NCBI RefSeq assembly: GCF_019649055.1
Contig: NW_026570226.1
Location: 2,294,001 to 2,358,000 of the forward strand
Direction: 5' to 3'
Length of the DNA stretch: 64,000 bases
DNA from: Paramacrobiotus metropolitanus
Taxonomy: Eukaryota > Tardigrada > Eutardigrada > Parachela > Macrobiotidae
The notes beneath the pieces are model-generated. The model was not told the DNA's origin. It made no database searches and was given only the letters and a program-made list of their open reading frames with translations. Positions 44,801-53,094 of the stretch are shown here, piece after piece; position 1 is the stretch's first letter, and every line of letters starts with the position of its first letter. The translations under genes were made by a program, and so were the position numbers.

Positions 44801-45252
44801 CCCGGTGCCTCTGGTATCGGGATAGACTTTACCGCGTCCCAAACGATTTCTTCGTTTGGCTTAAGAATGAAGGTGAACTTGGAGTGGAGATAGTCACAGC
44901 CAAGTAGTACGTGCACGTCCGTTAACGTCGGTTGGACGAAGAACGTGTGGTGGCTCTTGTATCCCTGCAGTGTCACCGGTACGGTGCAGCAGTGGGAGAC
45001 CACGAAGGCGGTTTGTCCGCCAACACCAAGGATTTTGGTGTTCCGTCCTAATGGCTCTGTTTTGATGCCATTGGCGGTGCAGAATTGCTGGCTGATGAGG
45101 GATGTCTCCGCTCCAGTGTCCAGCATAGCGAGCGTGTGGACTGGTCCAATTTGGACTTTGTGTGTCCATGCTCTGACGGTCTTCGGTTTGCGATTTTCGT
45201 CAAGGCCAACTGTCACTTCCCGCATCACCGGTACAATGGGGATTAGCGACAC
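41872..45252 (-). CDS. pol: aspartic protease and reverse transcriptase of Ty3-type element
   Basis: Open for 1,126 codons; the first codon is not ATG, so expression as a Gag-Pol fusion by recoding is likely. The protease lies at about residues 25-140, with the catalytic LAMLDTGAETSLIS (D45-T-G) and the flap/second motif VHVLLGCDYL. A long middle region (200-620) includes an acidic Ser/Asp stretch (SDSPDTDSDNQSSEESSDDE). A second folded region (620-800) precedes the RT. The RT (about 860-1110) shows INYIKLNSVTKKNNYPLPNP, GKVDCQSGFWQIPM, FKRMPFGVCNGPATFQ and the active site YIDDVIFF with Y at residue 1014 (42213-42202), then LGHILSKDGV and SFLGLANYYRR. The frame is lost right after that motif, at about 41930. 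It makes element cDNA in the particle. Confidence 0.9.
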   Translation of the reverse strand: MSLIPIVPVMREVTVGLDENRKPKTVRAWTHKVQIGPVHTLAMLDTGAETSLISQQFCTANGIKTEPLGRNTKILGVGGQTAFVVSHCCTVPVTLQGYKSHHTFFVQPTLTDVHVLLGCDYLHSKFTFILKPNEEIVWDAVKSIPIPEAPGPDDEVRVNRLDHPKGSPSTCWECLDTIESLIWELRVHNAIERYMTQFRAGILKPNHGIVKTIPIPEAPGQRPVPDREIKENLVQRYKTWFTGVRNFLEYRVNQLLALEESWLEDKRRTTNVAANCRTIRTIRPRIGRFGSRRSIMGGRTSSPSVGIQEYHMEMPKALQKMCTDLFDDIIKLRRQVAQHPGLTVSIWPKYDLSLTNVRTIPEPLPEAAPHIATKVRFNDGPHPEQGGHRRDTSQNEQDPSSEEVQLTCPLCGDGVEAVIRAIQTRSTQRWAKGRPASPLPNGSRPTTSAELDEPEKQEIATGTPEIQPKDLTTEPAPTVAGGAPTSNEDNGKPKPGQDDKPESTDSDVQSSSDSPDTDSDNQSSEESSDDEEDTEILQLRAEAPVIRKLRTERPTDVLKEEKEVVFVHQRYTLPAYSTCWIKVRSYRTMDPGRPIHFKSLRRPHRLVIPIEAEVQTRNSEHAWIQVQNKSRRDQILRKGAKVGHMYYSDIYEPDIKEDGVDWSIPNADALPWPKAAGNNPNRYRTINDHAMVRATVKVELPPESITPVQVSIDYPVDPRQKLMYLGSQDTKRSLAMLDGPVQHNGNSFTILVSNYSKEPHILRKGVNMGQVEPYEEISDEDYAKINSLQTGEEDPEVEREIRAHIANAHFGDHLTEEQTALLRQDLWELRAIFPTSKKPYGDVKGVTHVIEVGDAAPIKMNPTRTSWKGREFINKHVQEMLDQGVIEPSMAAWSFPVVLASKKNGDGTMGTRFCINYIKLNSVTKKNNYPLPNPDELLDQCAGNAYYGKVDCQSGFWQIPMDPASMDYTTFVTPEGMFRFKRMPFGVCNGPATFQMTMDKIMAPARKQGGAFAYIDDVIFFGKTFEEFRKAFRNTLLCLRDAGFTIKPSKCEFGMEKLQFLGHILSKDGVHTDPEKVAAIAEKLPPKTERQLRSFLGLANYYRRSLFWATPRRLPRCMNSCGRKVQ

Positions 45253-45839
45253 TGGTCCTGGATCGTCAGGAGCGTACTGGGGTGATAAAGGCTCCTGCTG
45301 GACAGACTCTTCCTGTGGTGATGTTTCCGCAACCCGTAGGGTCGGAAAACATACTTTTGGTGTTAAGGAAGGTCCGTGAGCTGTTTATGGTTCGCACCGT
45401 TGGTGTGGTGCCGAGGGTTGTCCACCGATCTGGGGCCAGCAGGTACGGGGACTTGACGCCTCAAGAGGTTCGGTTGTCCAATCTTTTAGGGATCCGACCT
45501 CGCTGTCCGTATCTTGTACGGACCATCCTTCCGTGCGCTGTCGGAGGATGTGTCTGACGCCGATTGTGGGTACGTCATGTTCGTGGTGCGACGTCTCGCT
45601 TTGCCACGTGTTCGGTTGGCCTTAGGGTTGAGGCTCCGAGTTTTGGGGATCGGTTGGCCTTAGGGTTAGTTGAGGCTCCGAAAATCGACTTGGTCGCCTG
45701 CAGTGCGACTGTCGGCCTGGCATCAATTTTAGAGCCAGGTGGCTCAAACGCTGGTTTGCCGCTGAGCCTGGATCCACTGGTGGGCTGTTGAGCCATAGGG
45801 GTTAATTTGGGATCCATGTAGGGATTAGTTAAGTACGGA
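45253..45839 (-). other. gag-pol junction region
   Basis: Between the CCHC-bearing gag frame and the pol frame. An 80-codon frame at 45817-45575 is rich in Pro, Ser and Lys and may be a linker or shadow. A local duplication of ggttggccttagggtt with gaggctccga occurs at 45621-45682. No folded domain is recognised. Confidence 0.4.
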
Positions 45840-47020
45840 TTAGTAATGGTTATGTCCGGCGGTTTCGGTTCCGGTCTTAGGTCGGGTGAGTTGCCGATAC
45901 TCCCCGACCTTAGGCGTTTCCCGCGGTTGGGCTGACCCGGCTAAGACCGCCGCCGCCATTGCCATTGGCTTCACCAGCTGGTCCGGTATGGGTGGTAGCG
46001 CTGCCCTTTCGTTGGCTGGCGTCTGGTATCCCTGTTTTGGACCGTTCTGCCGGTTGCCGCCACCTGACCCACTTCCTGAGCCGGTGGATTGCCTTCGGCT
46101 GCCATTCCCCCCACTACCACGTGGTGGTCTGGGTTGTTTGGGTGGCACTAAGCCGAGGCGGTTAGGATTGGCTGACCCGGTAGGGTAGCCTTTCTGATAG
46201 CGATTTCGCCAATCCAAATACCATTTCCGGTTTGGATTTTCGCCATATGGCCTGTTTGCGTAGCCACAGCCCTCGGTTGGGTGGTTTCCCCATAGGCAGT
46301 GGTTGCAGGTGATAATACCGTCTTTGGCCCATCGTTCGAACATGCGCTCGACTCTGTCGATATACATGTCTTCTTGTCTGCGGGCCTCTTCGGGGCTCAG
46401 AGTCTGGCGTTGGCCGCTCTGGCCTCCTGGGCTTCGGTTTTGTCCTCCAGGGCTGTTGCCGCTTTGGTTTCCACTAAAGCTGGCGTTTTGGCCCTTGGAG
46501 AACTTGCCCTTTGGTCCTCCGCCGCTATTGCCCTGGCCGTAGCTATAGTTGCCCTGGTTCCGGGCCTGGCCATAGCCGCCACTACCGCCGTTGGGCGGTG
46601 TAGACCACGTTGTGGGGAGGCTAAGTTCAAGGCCGCGATGGCGGCGTATGTTGCCTCTATTTGGGCTTGTGTAGCCTGCGGGGGATAAAGTGCCGGTTGT
46701 TGCGGTACGACTTGGGCTTGTGGCGTTTGTATGGCCGTTCGGATGGTTGGGTATCCGCGGCCCGCCTTCCTTCGTACTCCGGCTTTCCCATTGTGTATTG
46801 CCGGACGTAGTCCCGAATTCTGCCGGTGACTTCGGTATCCGGATGTCCAGAGCGCGGCGCAGTTCTGGCTCTTTGACGTTCTCCCTCAGGAAGTGGAGGG
46901 TCATTGTGTCGTCCAAGCCAGCGCGCGTCTGGAGAGTCAGCATGGCGTCATAGTACTGCTCAGGGTTTCGGTCAGGTGCTGGTAGTACCGGTGTGTGATT
47001 TCTCCCATGGCAGTGGCCTG
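45840..47020 (-). CDS. gag, C-terminal part with capsid end and CCHC zinc knuckle
   Basis: Frame r2; an ATG at 46943 is available, but similarity to a capsid-like pattern seems to start upstream (PEQYYDAMLTLQTRAG just before it), so this is a piece of a longer gag cut by a stop at about 47025. After about 45 helical residues (DDTMTLHFLRENVKEPELRRALDI) it turns into Gly/Asn/Ser/Gln-rich sequence. The nucleocapsid knuckle is CNHCLWGNHPTEGC, exactly C-x2-C-x4-H-x4-C, near residue 215. The rest is Gly/Arg/Pro-rich, as in RNA-binding nucleocapsid tails. Confidence 0.75.
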
Positions 47021-47024
47021 CTGA

Positions 47025-48203
47025 TTATCGTCGCCATATCGGTGGCCATGTTCTTTCCGGATTGGTTTGTTCTACTGGAGAGCCGTCTCCTTTCACCATT
47101 GTTTTGTTGCCATCGAATTTTGGCAACTCGGTGCGGACTTGAGCTCTCGCGTTGGCTTTTCCCATCTCTTGGGCCATTTCTTTGATTTGCTCTCTGGTTG
47201 AGAGAGCTGGGCTGGCCGGTGGTGATGGGGCAGGTGTTGGCTGCTGTGGTATCAGCGGCACCTGCTGAGGTTGGGACCACATTGGTTGGCCCGGTACGAT
47301 CTGGATGGCTCCGTTGGACGCCATCCATCCGTATGTTCCATTCGGGAGCTGGACCAACATGGGCGCATTTTGGCCCTGGCCTGGTTGGGCAGCTGGTCCT
47401 GGTGGCATGGCCGCTGTTGGCGGTATGCCTGGTGGTTGGGGCACGTTTTGGCCCGTGGGCGTGGTTTGGCCCATCTGTGGCTGAGCTTGGCCCGTTGGGG
47501 CTGCCGCCGAGATAGGAGGGCCAAATAGGCTTAGTTGGCCTACTAGTGGTGGTTGCACCGTTGGTGTACCACTTTGGCCTCCTATCTGTCCTTGCGTGAC
47601 TGATGGCCCGAACATAAGGCTCGGCTGGCTGGTCCTGGTTGGATCCATGCTGCTAATGAGCCTGGCCGGTTGTGGACTGAAGTTAAAGTCCATGTTCGGG
47701 AATATCGACGGGTACAAGGACGGGTACGATGGCTTTGATCCGAAATAGCTGGGTGTTGCCTGGCTCGGGTCAAAGCCTAGCCCGCTTGACGTAGACGGAT
47801 AAGTCTGCGTTGCGGGCGTCACTATTGTCGTTGGACCAATAGTGGCAGTTGTGGTGACCGGGACTGGTGGTGGCGGCAGTGTTACTGTCGCCGTTGATGT
47901 TCCGCGGTCCACCGGGCTGGGAGGCGTAGGTATGGTTGGCCCCTTTGGGGGATCTCCAACCAGTGGTCCTTCCACAGCCATGTTCACATGGTAATGCTGC
48001 TGATACACTGGCTCTCGGTAGAAGCGTTGGCCTTGCCGCAGAGCCTCGTCGACTTTTTCTTGTCGGCGTTGTGTATCCGAGTCCGGAAAGGTATGGTAGG
48101 ACGGTGGTTCAGCGGACAACTCGGAGTTGATGTCTGCGAGGTGTGATTTCTCCGCGTCTAAGCAGGCGTTTTCCGTGCTTAGCCTTTCCAGTTCCTCGTT
48201 CAT
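47025..48203 (-). CDS. gag, middle part (Pro/Gln/Thr-rich, start of capsid)
   Basis: 392 codons from ATG 48203. The first 30 residues continue a coiled coil from the frame upstream (LERLSTENACLDAEKSHLADINSEL). Residues about 60-320 are Pro/Thr/Gln/Ser/Gly-rich and without predicted fold. The end has a helical stretch (TREQIKEMAQEMGKANARAQVRTELPKFDGNK), which resembles the LPKFDG entry into a Ty3-type capsid, then the frame stops. The capsid is therefore split between this frame and the next. Confidence 0.65.
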   Translation of the reverse strand: MNEELERLSTENACLDAEKSHLADINSELSAEPPSYHTFPDSDTQRRQEKVDEALRQGQRFYREPVYQQHYHVNMAVEGPLVGDPPKGPTIPTPPSPVDRGTSTATVTLPPPPVPVTTTATIGPTTIVTPATQTYPSTSSGLGFDPSQATPSYFGSKPSYPSLYPSIFPNMDFNFSPQPARLISSMDPTRTSQPSLMFGPSVTQGQIGGQSGTPTVQPPLVGQLSLFGPPISAAAPTGQAQPQMGQTTPTGQNVPQPPGIPPTAAMPPGPAAQPGQGQNAPMLVQLPNGTYGWMASNGAIQIVPGQPMWSQPQQVPLIPQQPTPAPSPPASPALSTREQIKEMAQEMGKANARAQVRTELPKFDGNKTMVKGDGSPVEQTNPERTWPPIWRR

Positions 48204-49912
48204 TTCGGTTACGTTGTGGCCGCCTGGTAGTCTTTGACCAGGCCGGCGTTATTGGCCTCAAGGTGATGATCCGGTCATGTTGGCCCTGGATCACCTGTCT
48301 GGCTTGGTTGAAGGCCTGCTCCAATTGGACAAAGTTTTGATGTCCAATGGCGCTATTTTGCTCAAGTTGGACCCGAATAGTTGCTTCGGTGTTGAGCTGG
48401 CTCTGGAGGGCAACGATCTGTTGCTGGAGTTGCACGTTCTGTGCCTCCTTCTGCTGAACCGTTTGGCTCATCAGTCCTCCTTGTTGGATAGTCTTCATGA
48501 GATTCTGGTGGCTCTCATAAAGAAGATTGTAGCCGTTCCGCAGGCGGTTGATTTCGTCCTGCAGGTTGGCCATGTCTTCGGTGAGACGCTCGTTTTCTCT
48601 GTAGGCGGTCCGCCTCAGAGTCGGTGTCGTCAATGGTGGTCCGGGCCGCAGCCAAGTCATCCTTGGCTTTGGCCAGCTCAGTCCTCGTAGAGGTGAGCAG
48701 GGCTTCAAGGCCCGCCACAGCCATTTCTAGGCTGTGGATTGTCCTGTTGAGCTGGTCTCGCTCAGCGTTTGGACATGGTGACAACTTGAGCTGGGTTAGC
48801 TCACGTTGGGTCTGGGCCAGTATGGCCGAGACGCGTTTGGCCTCTGCGTCCGATTGGACCGCAAAGTTTTTGTGCCTGCAGATCTCGTCCTGCATCCAAC
48901 GTTCGGATAGCAGGGAAGCTTCTGCAATGTCCGCCAGCTGTTTGGTCAGGTCCCTTACTGTGGTCCGAAGTTGGTCGACTTCGTCGATTTCGTCGGGCCG
49001 GGTTGCCTGGATCAGCTTCGGCGGGGTGACGCTGGCGCGGGTTGTGTCCCAGGAAGGCCGGTTTAGGTCCATCCTGGCTGTGGCACTGCTAAGTTGTGCC
49101 AGGTCCACAATTGGCTCTTCGTCCGGTTTGGACGGGCCAGACGCGCCGATGACGTCATTGGTTGGCGATGGCGTTGCAGGGGTTGAGCCATCAACTTCAA
49201 ACATGATGGGCGACTGACTCACGGGCTGTTGGCCCTGGTCATGTGCCTTTGGACCAGCCTTTTTGGCTTGGCCCTTTGCCTTGCGTCCACCTTTGGTCAC
49301 CGTTGGTGCCTCAGGTTGGATCTGGTCCGAGCCCGGTAGGGTTGGACGTGCTGTCAGATCCTGGACGTCAAGGTTGGACCGGGCCAAGTTGTTTGGCCCT
49401 GGTCCATCATGGCGTGTCTTATCCTCACTTGTGGCCGCCGTTGGCGCCTCAAGTTGGACTTGGCCCGGACCAGGTATGGCCGGTTGTTGTGCCAAGTCCC
49501 GAGGGACACTGTTGGCCTGGGCCGTCCTATCGGCGCCAGGTTGACTATCCAGAGGCTGGTTGGCCTCGGACAGTTCGTCGGATGCCTCCTGGAATGTGTC
49601 GTCCCGGGTGGCGTCCAGACTTTCGTCGCTGGTTTCCAGGTCAGCCGGCAGGATTTGTTTGTCCCGCCTGGCTTTGGCCTCGACCGAACTCGTTGAGCCG
49701 GCCGAGTTTGGCTCGTCTGGTTCAGAACCGCTCTGTTTGGCCCTGCGGAAACCGTATGTTCCCGGTGGGTCGCGTGTAGCGTAGTTCTTCCCCAGTTGCT
49801 TTTTGTATTCGTTGGGTTGGCGCCTGTCCATTGGACTGAGCAATCTCCGTTGGAGTTGCTCATGGCTGGTGTATGGCATCACCTTGGCCAAGGCGCTTTC
49901 GGTTTGGCCCAT
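48109..49912 (-). CDS. gag, N-terminal part: myristoylation signal and long coiled coil (two frames)
   Basis: The frame 49912-48515 begins with ATG and reads MGQTESALAK: Gly2 and Ser6 fit the N-myristoylation consensus used by many retroviral matrix proteins for membrane targeting. About 270 disordered residues follow (Pro, Asp, Thr, Gln rich, with repeated PxxPGxxQxQxEAP units at two places), then a coiled coil from about residue 300 (QLRTTVRDLTKQLADIAEA, REQLNRTIHSLEMAVAGLEALL type). Near 48600 the coiled coil passes into the frame 48708-48109 (ERLTEDMANLQDEINRLR and on for about 110 residues), and near 48235 into the next frame. Two frame changes within one coiled coil show that this is one broken gene rather than three. 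Confidence 0.72.
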
Positions 49913-50910
49913 GGTAGTGGGACTTGAGAGTTTCTTTGGTCTTGGTCCGGACCGGAACGGTGGGTTGGCTGTCGCTGGTTGGTGCTGGTCAGGTGTGCTA
50001 GAGCTTAGGATCAGCGTTAGCTCCCTATGGCCCTAGTTTACGTTACTGACCAGTGTGACGTCACGTACGAAATGGTCTTGCAAAAAGCTCTACGTCACGA
50101 GTAGCGTGCCGTGAGCAAAATTCAAAAAACAATATGACTCACTACGAGTCTTATAGCACGGGGAAGTTTCCCACGTGTTCTGATTGGTCAGAATTTTATG
50201 GAAAATAACCACGCTGACGTCACGCGACTTTTCGCAAAATTTTCCGGCTGGACAAAATGGCGGTTGTTTTTCGCCGATAATTCGGTAAAAATCAAGGAAA
50301 ATTTTCTCGAGAGTTCTGTTTTATTTTTCTTATACAGAATTTCACGAGGAATCCAAAAATGCTAATTTCAAGCAAATCGGATGAACGGTTGAAAAGTTAT
50401 GAAGGTTTTAGTTAGGTTCTACGCAGAAACCTCGAAATTTCAAAAGTTCCACGGAAACCTACGACGCCACAGCAGGTCTTACCGGTCGGTGATCGTTCCA
50501 AACTGCTGCTCCGTCGTTCCCCTTCACCCTTTTCTACCGTAAGGGCCGCAGCGCACCCGATAGGGCGTAATGGTGTAACAGGACCGTACCGAGCGCAGTT
50601 TTTGCGCCGGGAGCCAAAGCTGCGGGAGGCCTACTTTTAGGCGCTGACCCGTATCAACGCAACCCGGTAGGGCGCTTAGTTGGACAACTGGGACGTACCG
50701 AACGCAGTTTTTGCGCCGGGAGCCAAAGCTGCGGGGGACCTACTTTTAGGCGCCGACCCGTATGAATAATCCGTCGCGCTGCAGACTTCCAGTGAAGTCT
50801 GTATGATGCAGGAGATGATGGTCGCGGGTTTGCTGGCCTACTTATAGGCAATCAGCGTAGTTCGACCGTGTTGCCTTCACTGGGGATCAGAGGTCTCGTC
50901 GGAAAGAAAA
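49913..50910 (-). other. 5' leader of the element
   Basis: About 1 kb between gag ATG and the primer binding site. It contains two exact TGACGTCA (CRE/ATF) palindromes at 50056-50063 and 50215-50222, a CACGTG E-box near 50172, CCCGGTAGGG at 50663, and a 74-bp direct repeat with a stem-loop at 50581 and 50691. No coding frame is convincing. Confidence 0.6.
50581..50763. repeat. 74-bp direct repeat with stem-loop in the leader
   Basis: 50581-50654 and 50691-50763 are near-identical, 110 bp apart. Each contains gcgcagtttttgcgc (acgcag... in the second copy), where GCGCA pairs with TGCGC around a GTTTT loop, followed by gggagccaaagctgcggg and ctacttttaggcg. They could be packaging or dimerisation signals, or leftovers of a tandem duplication. 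Confidence 0.85.
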
Positions 50911-50929
50911 CCGAACGATGCTGCTACCA
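50911..50929 (-). other. primer binding site, initiator-Met tRNA type
   Basis: Directly inside the 5' LTR the minus strand reads TGGTAGCAGCATCGTTCGG. Its first nine bases, TGGTAGCAG, are complementary to the 3' end of eukaryotic initiator-Met tRNA (...CTGCTACCA), the primer of Ty3 and several other retroelements. The match breaks off after nine bases. Exact abutment to the LTR supports the reading that 51318-50930 is the 5' LTR. Confidence 0.65.
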
Positions 50930-51318
50930 TGTCAGATCAGACACAGAAGCAGGAAGAAATGGGGCAAATACAGCCTTTATTGTGATAACAATAAAGCAAC
51001 AACACACAAAAACCAACAGAAAACCCAATGCGGGAAAAGCTGGAAAAAGTGCCTGCAGTGCGCTGGTGAGGAATCGTGATTAATGATTCCGCGTGCTGCG
51101 GGTATGCAACAGCTGATGCGGCAAAGCATGGAATTGCCCGTAGGCGCAGGGCTCCACCCCCAAGAGTGCAGAGAAATGCGCTGATTGGTCAGCGTAGACA
51201 AAGTATACGCTGAGTAAGCAGCGTAATAGCGCGGCACGAATGGAGTAGCCATGTGCGGGCGGGCGACAGAGCAAAGCCGCGAGAGGTGTCTACCGCCTCG
51301 AGTGAGCGGTCTCTGACA
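50930..51318 (-). repeat. 5' LTR (right copy)
   Basis: 389 bp with TGTCAGA/TCTGACA ends. Same landmarks as the left copy: CCAAT-type motif (gattggtcagcg near 51184), mirrored AATAAA block near 50976-50995. On the outer side the next five bases are TACCA (51319-51323), and the five bases inside (50925-50929) are also TACCA, the start of the primer binding site. Confidence 0.9.
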
Positions 51319-51586
51319 TACCATTGAAAAAAATCCAAAAATTAAACTGAAAAAAATGCTCAAATAAAATAATGCTGTTTACAAACTGAACTGACTGATA
51401 TTATACAGTAAGTAATTCAATTAAAAGAAACAAATAAATTAGAAAATGGAATGAATAAAAAAGTGAGTGTTTCTTCTCAACCGTGGAGTGATCAGTGTGG
51501 TTTGTAAATTTGTCCATATACATCTGCTTCTTTTAATTTGACTCTATATATTTGGATTTGCCTATGTGTAAGCTGCTTCTGTGGAC

Positions 51587-52270
51587 ATGACACCGAGCAT
51601 CGCCACGAATCCGTCCACCTACGCTTTGGAAGAAGCGGGCAAACCTATCGTCAGCCATCTGCGCGACTGGTACGGGACCGTGGCTGCCGTTATCGAGATA
51701 TTGGAAGAGAAATTCAAGAAAACCGGCGACACTGGCGAAGGCAACGCGGAAACGGATAGCGGTCAAACCTCCGCGGTGTTCGCCCCAGAAATCGCTGTTT
51801 TCACTGGCGATCGAAGAAAACCCGCCGTCTGATACCGCTGCCGGTGACGACTGTCCGCGCGGGGTGAGTGGCTCAAGCGTTGAAGCTGTGGAGCAGCACG
51901 ACACAGTGGTGGTCGTGGCTGGTGAAAAGGCCGCGGAACCGAGCTGAGTCGTCGGGAAATCTTGCCACACTGCTAGCTGATAGAGGAGAGAAACGAGCGC
52001 TCGGGGAAGCGGAGACAGCGGAAGGGGCGCGTCCCAGGAAAATGGCAGCTAGCGGTACGTCGAACAGCGACAATGACGTTAATCCATCGGAAGCGCACAG
52101 CAGAAGTCGGGATATCTGGTGCGAAGAGGGCGTGTAGCGCAACAGGGACGGCAGTGAGCGCTACCGCGGCTCGGTGCGGGAACTGGTTGAGGAGCCGCCG
52201 CCCACAATGGCAGTCTTCACCGACTACGTCCTCGACCTGCGCACTGCGCGCCCCCTGAATAATTGCAGCG
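51587..52270 (+). pseudogene. GC-rich coding-like patch, frame-broken, unknown family
   Basis: Right outside the LTR, a 680-bp GC-rich island in AT-rich DNA. A first frame, 51587-51832, starts at an ATG and reads MTPSIATNPSTYALEEAGKP, HLRDWYGTVAAVIEILEEKFKKTGD and a polar tail. Coding-like pattern then appears in other frames: SVEAVEQHDTVVVVAGEKAAEP near 51870-51940, and RELVEEPPPTMAVFTDYVLDLRTARP near 52170-52250. No splice sites clearly link them. It could be a decayed gene, part of another mobile element, or a gene with indels. I do not recognise the family. Confidence 0.4.
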
Positions 52271-52698
52271 GGTATTGCAGGGGTGTGGTATACAGTGATC
52301 GCGCCACTTGTCTTCCTTTACAGCCTTTTTCTTTCTTGTTTTTTGTCTTGATCTGTTCCATGAATTCATTCCCTTTCAGTTGTGCTGCTCACAATGTAGG
52401 CAATAAATTAACTGCAAATTCATTTGCGGAGTTGTGGTATCTTGTGAATTCTTGCTGTCATACTTTTGTACATTGTTGCTGACGTCCTAGCAATTTCCTG
52501 GTGTACTTACCTCGTGTTGTACTTGTTCCTGATAATTATTATTCAGTCGTTCTGCTGAAAAGCCAGCGTCATGTTGTATTATTAAAGTTACTAATTATTA
52601 TGCGTACTTATACTCGTACATACTTCACAGGAGTGTTTTTAACGAATTAATCGAATGCCGGTACCATAAATGAGAGAAAATTCCATGTACAGGGTAGA

Positions 52699-52773
52699 TT
52701 AGGAGTGCGCGACAGCGAAAGTTCCCGTGTATGTACCCGAATTCGGTACCATGTACCAGGCCAAATCCCTTAA
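52699..52773 (+). repeat. solitary end of the TTAAGGG foldback family
   Basis: A 75-bp block running from ttaggagtgcgcgacagcg to ccaaatcccttaa. It is identical or nearly so to 53626-53700 and similar to 63236-63314, in the same orientation. No opposite arm lies nearby, so it is a fragment. Confidence 0.85.
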
Positions 52774-53094
52774 TTCACTTAATAATTTGGGTTATGCGGT
52801 TACAGAATACTAGTAATCGTCCTCATTTGTTGCCGGTATCATGTTGCTGAACTACCGATTCCCATCCTTGCGCTATTCAATAAATGCCAAGGGTCTTGCT
52901 TTCCTTTCAATTGCTTTTCTAGTTAGATTTGTATTAGTTTTGGCTGTACAGGAAAAAGTGAAAATTTATCACTGCAACACAGTCAACAAGTACTGCAATA
53001 CAGTGTTGCAAAGTCTACTCTACACATACAACTCATCTGGCTGAGAATTTATTCATCTTCATTTCTGAATTTTTGTCGACTCCACACACAGTGA

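Larger units (their letters stand above)
26798..51318 (-). mobile_element. giant Ty3/gypsy-type LTR retroelement, about 24.5 kb
   Basis: Two direct repeats of about 385 bp with TGTCAGA...TCTGACA ends bound the element. Read on the minus strand the order is 5' LTR (51318-50930), primer binding site, 1-kb leader, gag, pol with PR-RT-RNase H-IN order (the Ty3/gypsy order), then 10 kb of extra ORFs, a 2-kb repeat-rich tail and the 3' LTR (27179-26798). Base composition is clearly more GC-rich than the host genes on both sides. Typical Ty3 elements are 5-10 kb; animal elements above 20 kb are rare. Gag and pol are interrupted by about six frame changes, so this copy is probably not autonomous unless some of those are assembly errors. 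The bases just outside the two LTRs (ttcgt and tacca) do not form a matching target duplication. Confidence 0.88.

Noticed and set aside
26798-51318. Maverick/Polinton or other large DNA transposon
   Set aside because: The terminal repeats are direct rather than inverted, and the enzyme set is PR-RT-RNase H-IN, with no DNA polymerase B, ATPase or capsid genes.
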